Part shown: positions 6,699-11,907 of the stretch, in pieces | Numbering within the stretch: the stretch's first letter is position 1 | How the letters are laid out: every line of letters begins with the position of its first letter | Source: an uncultured Porphyromonas sp. | GTDB taxonomy: Bacteria; Bacteroidota; Bacteroidia; Bacteroidales; Porphyromonadaceae | Assembly: GCA_946997275.1 (NCBI GenBank) | Contig: CAMPUN010000010.1 | Coordinates: 1-11,907 of the forward strand | DNA length: 11,907 nt | Reading direction: 5' to 3' | Position numbers and translations under genes: made by a program | Notes under the pieces: model-generated | The model's database searches: none | What the model was told of the DNA's origin: nothing | Seen by the model: only the letters and a program-made list of their open reading frames with translations

Positions 6699-7108
6699 CC
6701 CCCGCATTGGTAAGAGCCATACACCATATCTTGTACCTTTTACCTTTTACTGCCCTCCTCACAGCCTGCGCACCGCGCCGGGCTGTGCCCATCAAGACAA
6801 CCACCACAACAGCCTCCACAGCACTACACCACACCCGCGACACACTCATCATACAGGACAGCGTCATCATCTACAACAGACCTGACACCGTCCGCCTACG
6901 AGAGGTACACTATCGCACACGACTCACCCACACACGAGACACCATCACAAGCTACGACACCATCCACACAGAGATACCCGTACCCGTCGAAGTAGTCCGA
7001 GAGGTGCACCGACTCAACTGGTGGCAACAAGCCCTCACCTACACAGGAGCCATCGCCATACTACTCGCACTCTATCGACTAGCACGACTCCTAAGACTCA
7101 TTCACTAA
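6695..7108 (+). CDS. Candidate unimolecular spanin (lipoprotein with C-terminal membrane helix)
   Basis: 137 aa. An N-terminal signal ends in a lipobox, LTAC with C25, predicted to be lipidated and sent to the outer membrane. A Thr-rich, beta-prone periplasmic part follows (about 45-105, with repeated DT-x-x and RDT motifs and EIPVPVEVVREV). The C-terminus has a membrane helix (ALTYTGAIAILLALYRLARLL, 113-133) ending in basic residues. Lipobox plus C-terminal inner-membrane helix in one chain is the layout of u-spanins such as T1 gp11, which link both membranes and disrupt the outer one at lysis. The gene lies at the end of the lysis cassette. The signal region is encoded partly by a short TTTTACC heptad run (6731-6751), which is odd. 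Confidence 0.7.
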   Translation: MTPALVRAIHHILYLLPFTALLTACAPRRAVPIKTTTTTASTALHHTRDTLIIQDSVIIYNRPDTVRLREVHYRTRLTHTRDTITSYDTIHTEIPVPVEVVREVHRLNWWQQALTYTGAIAILLALYRLARLLRLIH

Positions 7109-7129
7109 CTATTCAAACTACTACTCATT

Positions 7130-7603
7130 ATGTCAACTACCTACCTCAACGGATCAGACATCACGCTCCTCATCGAGCACGGCGGCAAATGGATCCCCAC
7201 ACTCGGAGCCAAGTCCCATAAAATAGCCGGCAAGTCGAACTCAAAGGAGATCGTCGACAAAGACACCACAAACTCACTCTACAAGACCAAGTCCGTCAAC
7301 TCCCTCGAGATCACGATCACCGTAGACGGCTTTGTCAAGATCGGCAAAGACGACAACGGCATCATCGCCTCCGAGCTATTCGCTCTCTATAAATCGGGCA
7401 AGCCCGTCAAGCTACGCTACGGCTACCGCGACAACGCACCACAAGGAGCCACCTACGAGGAGGGCGAATTCATTATTGACTCCATCGACGAGACCCACCC
7501 CGCAAAGGAAGAAGCCACCTACAACGCAACCTTCTCCAACACCGGCGAAGTCAAAACAGTCGTCGCCTCCACCCCTTCCTCCGCCTCCTCCACACCCAAG
7601 TAG
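7130..7603 (+). CDS. Phage tail tube (major tail) protein
   Basis: 157 aa with the pattern of TP901-1-like tail tube proteins: an N-terminal strand with YLNGSDITLLI, a middle part with the family's K-x-x-SLEITITVDGFV, ELFALYKSGKPVKLRYGYRD (about 83-102), and the final sheet EGEFIIDSIDETHPAKEEATYNATFSNTGEV. A flexible Ser/Pro/Thr tail follows (ASTPSSASSTPK). It polymerises into the tube around the tape measure. Normally the tail chaperones follow on the same strand; here they are 3.5 kb away on the opposite strand. A hairpin 20 bp downstream likely ends the operon. Confidence 0.8.
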   Translation: MSTTYLNGSDITLLIEHGGKWIPTLGAKSHKIAGKSNSKEIVDKDTTNSLYKTKSVNSLEITITVDGFVKIGKDDNGIIASELFALYKSGKPVKLRYGYRDNAPQGATYEEGEFIIDSIDETHPAKEEATYNATFSNTGEVKTVVASTPSSASSTPK

Positions 7604-7622
7604 TCCCCACTACACAGCAAAA

Positions 7623-7654
7623 GTAGCACCCACCCCTAACGGGGTAGATGCTAC
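7623..7654 (+). terminator. Hairpin after the tail tube gene
   Basis: GTAGCA, a CCC internal loop, ACCCC, loop TAAC, GGGGT, AGA, TGCTAC: two stems of 6 and 5 bp with a symmetric internal loop. No T-run follows, so termination is likely only from position and stability. Confidence 0.5.
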
Positions 7655-7673
7655 CTAAATAATCCTCATCTCC

Positions 7674-7787
7674 GTAGCAGTAACTCTCACATCCCTGCTA
7701 CAGCAAAGGTGCCTAGACACCACGACAAGGATACAATGTATCCACGTCAGTGTCTAGGCACCTTATATTATATATTGATGTGAGAGT
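7674..7787. other. Nested long palindrome, possible structured RNA or attenuator
   Basis: Three pairs of arms are nested around one centre: ACTCTCACATC (7683-7693) with 7777-7787; AAGGTGCCTAGACAC (7706-7720) with 7750-7764; GGATAC with GTATCC (7729-7734 and 7738-7743). The gaps between outer and middle arms are both exactly 12 nt. A competing hairpin, GTAGCAG/CTGCTAC (7674-7680 and 7695-7701), holds the outer left arm in its loop, which would permit a pseudoknot. GTAGCA/TGCTAC is also the stem of the preceding hairpin, so alternative pairings exist. Together with the hairpin at 7623-7654 this fills most of the 228-bp gap between the tail tube gene and the first methyltransferase. Confidence 0.7.
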
Positions 7788-7831
7788 GCCACAAAGATAC
7801 AACTAATACGCAACTTAACCGCATTTTCTTC

Positions 7832-8668
7832 GTGGCAAATTATCATTTAACCTACACCCAAGCCCCCTTGCCATTCCAAGGGCAGAAGCGTTTCTTCATC
7901 CAGCAATTCGCTCGGCAGATAGCTCAATACCCGTCAGACTCTACTTTCGTAGACCTCTTCGGGGGGTCTGGGCTACTCAGCAGAGTCTGCAAGGATATAC
8001 ACCCCTCGGCTCGTGTCCTATACAACGATCACGACCACTACTCCGATAGACTCGCTCTAATACCTCAGACCGAGACTATACGCCAGCGATTACTCCCCCT
8101 AGTGGCTCACATCCCTCGCTCCAAGCGCATCGATCCAGCCACCGCACACCGCATTTGCAACGTACTACACGCCTGCCAGCAGGACGGTCTACTCATAGAC
8201 TACACCACCATATCCACCTGGCTCCTATACACGATGCACTACTGCGACTCCATCGATGCGCTCTCTGGCAGGTCGCTATACAATAGCATTCCGACCACTC
8301 CGATAGCACCCGCTATAGATTATCTGGCAGGCCTAGAGGTAAGACACGCCGACTACCGCCACCTTATCACCGAGTTCGGCAACGACCCCAAGGTCATCTA
8401 CCTCGCAGACCCGCCCTACCTAGCGACCAACACCAACCAATACCAGACTGGCTGGAGACTGGAGGACACACTAGAGCTGCTAGGACATCTCAATGGCAAG
8501 CAGGTCATATACTTCACTTCATCCAGAGCTGACCTAGTACCTATACTCGAGTGGGCAGAGAGCACTCTCAAGGCGCAGAATCCATTTAGCAGAGCGACCA
8601 AGCACCTACGACGTAACACGACCAACGCCAATAACCACTACACCGATATAATGTATGTCGTGCGATAA
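7832..8668 (+). CDS. D12-class N6-adenine DNA methyltransferase (Dam-like, orphan)
   Basis: 278 aa transferring a methyl group from SAM to adenine. Motifs are in the order of the D12/Dam class: PFQGQKR (14-20), FVDLFGGSG (39-47, SAM-binding motif I), the acidic NDHD (65-68), and LADPPY (191-196, catalytic DPPY). All are intact. The start is GTG at 7832; no in-frame ATG lies between the structured upstream region and PFQGQ, so GTG is the best choice. No restriction gene is nearby. Phages often carry such orphan enzymes to protect their DNA from host restriction. The target site cannot be read from the sequence. Confidence 0.9.
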   Translation: MANYHLTYTQAPLPFQGQKRFFIQQFARQIAQYPSDSTFVDLFGGSGLLSRVCKDIHPSARVLYNDHDHYSDRLALIPQTETIRQRLLPLVAHIPRSKRIDPATAHRICNVLHACQQDGLLIDYTTISTWLLYTMHYCDSIDALSGRSLYNSIPTTPIAPAIDYLAGLEVRHADYRHLITEFGNDPKVIYLADPPYLATNTNQYQTGWRLEDTLELLGHLNGKQVIYFTSSRADLVPILEWAESTLKAQNPFSRATKHLRRNTTNANNHYTDIMYVVR

Positions 8669-9683
8669 GAGCTATAATTGGACGCTCTCAGAGCTCCCAC
8701 GGAAGAAGTCTGGCACCGTATTTACTTGCTTCTCCGGTGGCGGTGGCAGCTCGATGGGATACCAGCTAGCTGGCTATGACGTCATCGGGTGCAACGAGAT
8801 AGACCCACGCATGATGCAGGTATACCAGCGCAACCTAGCTCCTAGACTGACTTACTTGGAGCCCATACAAACTCTCGTGAGGCGTGATGACCTGCCTCCA
8901 GAGCTATACAATCTAGACATCCTCGATGGGTCGCCTCCCTGCTCGACATTCTCGATATCGGGGCTGAGAGAGCGCTCTTGGGGCGTGCGCAAGCACTTCC
9001 GCGAGGGGCAGTGCAAGCAAGTCTTGGACACGCTATTCTTTGACTTTATCGCACTTGCCCGCAAGCTCAGGCCAAAGGTCGTAATCGCCGAAAACGTCAA
9101 AGGGCTACTCATGGGATCTGCCAAAAGTTACGTAGACCGTATATATAAGGAGTTCAACGCAGCGGGCTACAACGTGCGACACGTCCTCTTAGACGCTCAG
9201 TATATGGGCGTACCGCAGAGACGCGCTAGAGTGTTTTTTATAGCATTTAGGGAGGATTTAGCACCCACTAAACAGCCGCTAAATGTCTATTCAAACAGCC
9301 GAGTAGTGACCGCCAAAGAGATCTCAGACTACCAGGGGCGAGAGATCAAGTCTACAATCGCTCGATGGCTATGGGAGCATAGAGCCGTAGGAGATCGCAC
9401 GCAGGCAGACGCTAGCGTCAGACTGCGCAATAAGAGGAGTAGCTATAATCATGCGTACGTGTACGCAGACAAGGTTTGCCCGACCCTACTAAGCAAGTCT
9501 GACTGCCTCATGCACTTCTCACAGCCCCGCTACCTGAGCCAGGCGGAGGTCTGCAAGATATCCTCATTCCCCCTAGACTACGACTTCTGCGGGCAGTCCC
9601 CGCACTACATCTGTGGCATGTCCGTACCGCCACTAATGATGTATCACGTCGCCTGTGCCATTAAACAATATATCTCCCTCTAA
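8655..9683 (+). CDS. C5-cytosine DNA methyltransferase (Dcm-type, orphan)
   Basis: 342 aa with the C5-methyltransferase motifs in order: FTCFSGGGG (motif I, 23-31), DGSPPCSTFS with catalytic C96 (motif IV), AENVKG (motif VI, 145-150), PQRRARVFFIAFR (motif VIII, 187-199), a variable target-recognition region (about 200-290), then RYLSQAEVCKISSFP (motif IX region) and GMSVPPLM (motif X, 321-328). All core residues are present, so it should be active. It overlaps the adenine methyltransferase by 14 bp in another frame, so the two are probably made together. No partner endonuclease is seen. Specificity is not predictable here. Confidence 0.92.
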   Translation: MSCDKSYNWTLSELPRKKSGTVFTCFSGGGGSSMGYQLAGYDVIGCNEIDPRMMQVYQRNLAPRLTYLEPIQTLVRRDDLPPELYNLDILDGSPPCSTFSISGLRERSWGVRKHFREGQCKQVLDTLFFDFIALARKLRPKVVIAENVKGLLMGSAKSYVDRIYKEFNAAGYNVRHVLLDAQYMGVPQRRARVFFIAFREDLAPTKQPLNVYSNSRVVTAKEISDYQGREIKSTIARWLWEHRAVGDRTQADASVRLRNKRSSYNHAYVYADKVCPTLLSKSDCLMHFSQPRYLSQAEVCKISSFPLDYDFCGQSPHYICGMSVPPLMMYHVACAIKQYISL

Positions 9684-9697
9684 ATGAGCGTGATTAC

Positions 9698-9738
9698 TTG
9701 CGTAGGCAAAAAAGTTTTCGTATATTTGTCATAGCAAA
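9698..9738 (+). promoter_or_regulatory. Promoter of cassette 1 with overlapping inverted repeat
   Basis: TTG (9698-9700), 20 bp, TATATTTG (9721-9728). The block CAAAAAAGTTTTCGTAT (9707-9723) recurs in the cassette 2 promoter. TTTG-TCATAG-CAAA (9725-9738) forms a small inverted repeat over the -7 box and start region, a possible operator. Confidence 0.75.
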
Positions 9739-9794
9739 GGAGGGATACCCACCTGAGTTAGAAACAGATTAAAAACCAAGAAACAAAACATAGT

Positions 9795-10094
9795 ATGACA
9801 CTACAAGAGATCAAGGCAGAGCTAGAGGGCTACAAGCTAGAGGACATGGACATTGAGACGCTGATGGTCACCAGTAGACAGGCCAACAACTACTGCATCA
9901 ACCTGCACCGCTCAGCTCGAGAAATGAAGGACTACGACATATCTGGGACGCCCTTTGGCGGGGGCTATGTGTGCGACCAAGTAAACGAAGCTAGGCGCAA
10001 CCTCTGCAGCTTAATAGAGGCTCAGGCACAACTGTACAGCGACTTCTCCAAGCGGCTAGACGCAGAGATGGCTAGACGTCAGGCAATCCAATAA
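9795..10094 (+). CDS. Unknown 99-aa protein, cargo of cassette 1
   Basis: I do not recognise this protein. It is acidic in its N-terminal half (MTLQEIKAELEGYKLEDMDIETL) and predicted mostly helical, with no membrane segment or signal peptide. A Gly-rich turn (GTPFGGGYVC, about 51-60) with a Cys interrupts the helices, and Cys residues at 33, 60 and 71 are spaced without an obvious metal site. It is the first gene after a strong promoter and is followed 10 bp later by a remnant of an HTH gene. Place and size suit a small accessory or anti-host protein, but that is inference. Confidence 0.75.
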   Translation: MTLQEIKAELEGYKLEDMDIETLMVTSRQANNYCINLHRSAREMKDYDISGTPFGGGYVCDQVNEARRNLCSLIEAQAQLYSDFSKRLDAEMARRQAIQ

Positions 10095-10104
10095 TGAAAC
10101 GACT

Positions 10105-10179
10105 ATGACCGCTCAGATTACAACAATTGAGCGCTATCTAGACTACCTCGGCTACAAGCTGGAGGTAGTACCCCAGTAG
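10105..10179 (+). pseudogene. 24-aa remnant of the cassette HTH gene
   Basis: The ORF reads MTAQITTIERYLDYLGYKLEVVPQ. Its first three residues (MTA) and last 17 (ERYLDYLGYKLEVVPQ region) match the 67-aa HTH protein at 11047-11250, whose end is ERYLDYLGYELKIVPK. The missing middle, 43 residues, is the DNA-binding part, and the loss keeps the frame. It may be a simple deletion remnant or a still-translated short peptide able to pair with the full protein through the shared C-terminus. Confidence 0.75.
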
Positions 10180-10201
10180 ATACACCAACCCACTAAATAG
10201 A

Positions 10202-10233
10202 GAGAGAGGAGGACTCCACTGCCCCCCTCTCTC
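10202..10233 (+). terminator. Hairpin ending cassette 1
   Basis: GAGAGAGG (10202-10209) pairs with CCTCTCTC (10226-10233), extended inward by GG/CC. A weak T-rich GTTGTAT follows. The same arm type ends cassette 2. 15 of 19 bases just downstream (10245-10263) match 11315-11333, so the duplication includes this region. Confidence 0.65.
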
Positions 10234-10288
10234 GTTGTATCTAGACGACAGGTCTGTTACCATGTAGATAATCAGATGGGCAAATAAT

Positions 10289-10330
10289 TTGGTAGTACAA
10301 AAAAGTTTTCGTATCTTTGTGATAGCAAAG
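10289..10330 (+). promoter_or_regulatory. Promoter of cassette 2 with overlapping inverted repeat
   Basis: TTG (10289-10291), 20 bp, TATCTTTG (10312-10319). It shares CAAAAAAGTTTTCGTAT and ATAGCAAAGG with cassette 1. CTTTG-TGATAG-CAAAG (10315-10330) is a 5-bp inverted repeat across the -7 box and start region, a candidate operator for the HTH protein of the same transcript. Confidence 0.8.
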
Positions 10331-10362
10331 GGGGGAGAGATACCCCGCAAAACACAAAGACT

Positions 10363-11043
10363 ATGAGAGGACATATATCAGCGTACCCAGTAGAAACTCA
10401 TAAAGTTTACACAGGCGATGGCGAGTTCATCAGAATTGACGGTTGCGTATTTGTAAAACTACCAGACGGCACAACGGAGAAAGTAGAGTACACCAGCAAG
10501 GCTCTAGAGGAAATATCGAACATTGTAGGAAAGCTAACGATCGAGAAGAAAGACCTCCTAGAGGAGTTCGTCACGATGCAAGTAGCGTTCGCAGAGAAGC
10601 TAGCTAGCGGGGACTTGAAACAGTCACCTAGAGCTGGAGATCCATCGTTCCACTGCTCAATCATCGATGAGGAGGCAGAGCGAGCAGAGGAGGAGAAAGC
10701 GATAGCTCGCAAGGAAGCTATGAAGCGTGGAACAGCGATATACGTAAGATTCGGAGCTATGCCCAAGGACGGCAGATCTTACAACTACCGAGACGACATC
10801 ACAGAGGACGGGGTAAGCGTTTTCAAGGCTGTGCTAAGCGAGGACAAGACGCAAGTTTGGATCAACATACACTCCCAGCACGCACTCGGCACCTACCTAA
10901 CCGTATGCGACAGACAACTCTATCGGGTGTACGGCAACGTAATCGGGGAGGGATCAGACGGGGAGCCTTGCATCAAGGTTACGAGAGCGATCAAGATCAA
11001 GGACGCAGAAATAGAAGTGTATTCAGCACCAGTAGACGAGTAG
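10363..11043 (+). CDS. Unknown 226-aa protein, cargo of cassette 2
   Basis: I do not recognise a family. The N-terminal third is beta-rich (VYTGDGEFIRIDGCVFVKLPDGTT), the middle is helical and very charged (EEAERAEEEKAIARKEAMKRG, about 103-123, likely coiled coil), and the last 100 residues look like a compact alpha/beta domain (AIYVRFGAMPKDGRSYNYRDD, then GVSVFKAVL, and VYGNVIGEGSDGEPCIKVTRAI). There is no signal peptide or membrane helix. It is followed after 3 bp by an HTH gene, probably its co-transcribed regulator. A small accessory, toxin-like or anti-host protein is possible; nothing in the sequence decides. Confidence 0.8.
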   Translation: MRGHISAYPVETHKVYTGDGEFIRIDGCVFVKLPDGTTEKVEYTSKALEEISNIVGKLTIEKKDLLEEFVTMQVAFAEKLASGDLKQSPRAGDPSFHCSIIDEEAERAEEEKAIARKEAMKRGTAIYVRFGAMPKDGRSYNYRDDITEDGVSVFKAVLSEDKTQVWINIHSQHALGTYLTVCDRQLYRVYGNVIGEGSDGEPCIKVTRAIKIKDAEIEVYSAPVDE

Positions 11044-11046
11044 ATT

Positions 11047-11250
11047 ATGACCGCAGAGGAGATACAAAAGAAGGCAGGACAGATTCGTGAGGAGCAAGGA
11101 CTGAGCAAGTACAGAGTGATGCGGGACGGCATCTTCAGCAGTTGCAATGCCGTCACACGTTTCGAGTCGGGCGAGCAGACAGCCAGAATCAAGGCGGTCG
11201 AGCGTTACCTCGACTACCTAGGATATGAGTTGAAGATCGTCCCCAAGTAG
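11047..11250 (+). CDS. Small HTH (Xre-like) protein, cassette 2
   Basis: 67 aa, basically one helix-turn-helix domain: QIREEQGLSKYRVMRDGI (helices 1-2) and SCNAVTRFESGEQTARIKAV (recognition helix with the R-x-E-x-G pattern common in Xre-like repressors), then ERYLDYLGYELKIVPK. A cro/Xre-type DNA binder of this size usually works as a dimer. It follows the 226-aa cargo gene by 3 bp and probably represses the shared cassette promoter, whose inverted repeat covers the -7 box. Its last codons and stop lie in a hairpin (GAAGATCGT at 11232-11240 with ACGATCTTC at 11251-11259). Confidence 0.8.
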   Translation: MTAEEIQKKAGQIREEQGLSKYRVMRDGIFSSCNAVTRFESGEQTARIKAVERYLDYLGYELKIVPK

Positions 11251-11272
11251 ACGATCTTCACGACAACAGACG

Positions 11273-11309
11273 AGAGAGGAGTGCCACACACGGCACCCCT
11301 CTCTATGTT
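11273..11309 (+). terminator. Rho-independent terminator of cassette 2
   Basis: AGAGAGG, A, GTGCC, loop ACACAC, GGCAC, C, CCTCTCT: 12 base pairs with one A/C mismatch, then ATGTTTTT. This is a strong intrinsic terminator on the plus strand. Confidence 0.85.
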
Positions 11310-11373
11310 TTTGGGCGATAGGGCTGTTGCCATTTTGTCACTTCGTTTAGATGGCGATTTACCACGCCTCAAT

Positions 11374-11417
11374 TTGTACTTTTTGTTTTGTCGGATTGTA
11401 CTTTTTGTTTTTCCGAC
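11374..11417. repeat. Two tandem 22-bp repeats (TTGTACTTTTTGTTTT)
   Basis: TTGTACTTTTTGTTTT followed by GTCGGA (11374-11395) and then TCCGAC (11396-11417). The ends GTCGG/CCGAC also make an inverted pair. AT-rich and T-tracted; no ORF is convincing in 11305-11490. The role is unknown; phage-end transposase sites or operators are possible. Confidence 0.7.
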
Positions 11418-11421
11418 CATA

Positions 11422-11463
11422 GATTCTTCCGAAGTTTCATTTGATTCTTCCGAAGTTTTATTT
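11422..11463. repeat. Two tandem 21-bp repeats (GATTCTTCCGAAGTTT)
   Basis: GATTCTTCCGAAGTTTCATTT (11422-11442) and a copy with one change (11443-11463). The core CTTCCGAAG is an inverted repeat. Together with the preceding 22-bp pair they form a dense block of direct repeats holding TCCGA or TCGGA words. Confidence 0.7.
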
Positions 11464-11488
11464 TGCCCCTCCGTGGGGGGAGAGAAGA

Positions 11489-11523
11489 GGTTAGAGGTTA
11501 GAGGTTAGATATTAGAGGTTAGA
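11489..11523. repeat. Heptad array, GGTTAGA type, near right end
   Basis: Five units of 7 bp: GGTTAGA three times, TATTAGA, GGTTAGA. It is the same sequence family as the arrays before the late genes, but here no start codon follows in the matching direction. It runs directly into the TCGGA minisatellite. Confidence 0.85.
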
Positions 11524-11524
11524 G

Positions 11525-11716
11525 GGATCGGAGGGATCGGAGGTGTCGGAAGTGATCGGAGGTGATCGGAGGTATCGGAGTGATCGGAGTGATCGGAATG
11601 ATCGGAGTGATCGGAGGTATCGGAAGTGATCGGAGTGATCGGAGGTATCGGAGTGATCGGAAGTGATCGGAGGTATCGGAAGTGATCGGAGTGATCGGAG
11701 GTATCGGAGGTATCGG
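11525..11716. repeat. Minisatellite with about 20 TCGGA cores (9-10 bp units)
   Basis: Units are mainly GTGATCGGA and GGTATCGGA (9 bp), with AGTGATCGGA and GGTGATCGGA (10 bp) mixed in, all in the same direction. Long open frames on the minus strand (Ser/Asp/His/Thr-rich in every frame) are a by-product of the repeat and not genes. The unit order is not random-looking but I see no clear higher-order period. Confidence 0.85.
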
Positions 11717-11760
11717 TGACAAGTGCACCCATCTCTAGTGGCCTTGTCTGTTGTCGTCAG

Positions 11761-11800
11761 AAAAAAGAGTCTCCACCTGGCATGCACCAAGTGGAGACTC
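11761..11800 (-). terminator. Rho-independent terminator, minus strand
   Basis: On the minus strand GAGTCTCCAC pairs with GTGGAGACTC (11800-11791 with 11776-11767), extended by a few inner pairs, and a run of six T follows (11766-11761). It should end a leftward transcript from beyond the right edge. Confidence 0.85.
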
Positions 11801-11826
11801 TGTGATTACTGTGCTGTGCTAGTGAC

Positions 11827-11907
11827 TTACGCAGCTAGCGTGTGACGCACTACTTGAGACTGTTGCATAAAGGCGAATCGCTGTGTTGCTTTCGGGATTC
11901 GGCTTCG
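11827..11907 (-). CDS. Possible C-terminus of a leftward gene (26 aa visible)
   Basis: From the right edge the minus strand reads RSRIPKATQRFAFMQQSQVVRHTLAA and stops at TAA (11829-11827), about 27 bp before the minus-strand terminator. The distance and terminator support a real gene end, but another minus-strand frame is also open almost to the same place, so the frame is not certain. I do not recognise the fragment. It may belong to the host flank or to the phage's own right end. Confidence 0.35.
   Translation of the reverse strand, partial: RSRIPKATQRFAFMQQSQVVRHTLAA

Noticed and set aside
7674..7787. Miniature transposable element (MITE)
   Set aside because: The outer inverted repeats fit, but no target-site duplication flanks them; a structured RNA or terminator fits equally or better.
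11525..11716. CRISPR array
   Set aside because: Units are 9-10 bp with no unique spacers of constant length, and no cas genes are near.
11505..11790. Three Ser/Asp/His/Thr-rich open frames on the minus strand
   Set aside because: They are open in all three frames only because the 9-10 bp TCGGA repeats lack stop codons.
11827..11907. tmRNA tag region, because the frame ends in LAA and a stop
   Set aside because: The residues before LAA do not resemble known Bacteroidota tags and no tRNA-like part is visible in the window.

Overview
This window looks like part of a Bacteroidota prophage, most likely in a Porphyromonas-like host. The genus is an inference. Promoters match the Bacteroidota pattern (TTG, about 20 bp, then TAnnTTTG), start codons lack Shine-Dalgarno sites, the DNA is moderately GC-rich, and several intergenic gaps carry degenerate 7-bp repeat arrays. 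The head and packaging proteins recall Mu-like phages: a Mu gp28-type terminase, and a prohead protease fused to a scaffold-like tail.

Left part (1-3873, minus strand). A leftward late operon starts at a good promoter at 3937-3906 and encodes two small tail-assembly-chaperone-like proteins, a small terminase subunit, the large terminase, and a tape-measure protein that runs off the left edge. Placing both terminase genes between the chaperones and the tape measure is unusual.

Middle part (3965-7660, plus strand). A divergent operon encodes a prohead protease/scaffold, the major capsid protein, a P5-like putative lysin, two small membrane proteins, a candidate one-molecule spanin and the tail tube protein. 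It ends in a hairpin. A strongly structured intergenic region (7604-7831) follows.

Right part (7832-11300, plus strand). Two orphan DNA methyltransferases (a D12-class adenine enzyme and a C5-cytosine enzyme) overlap by 14 bp. They precede two tandem, clearly related cassettes. Each cassette has nearly the same promoter, an unrelated cargo ORF (99 or 226 aa), a short ORF sharing the same C-terminus (an intact 67-aa HTH protein, or a 24-aa remnant), and a hairpin terminator built on GAGAGAGG/CCTCTC arms. The remaining 600 bp hold tandem 22-bp and 21-bp repeats, a heptad array and a minisatellite with about 20 TCGGA cores. Last come a minus-strand terminator and what may be the C-terminus of a neighbouring gene.

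The most unusual signals are the heptad arrays sitting directly before late-gene start codons, two of which can fold back on inverted copies of themselves, and the duplicated promoter/cargo/HTH/terminator cassettes. The nested palindrome upstream of the methyltransferases and the odd late-gene order also stand out.
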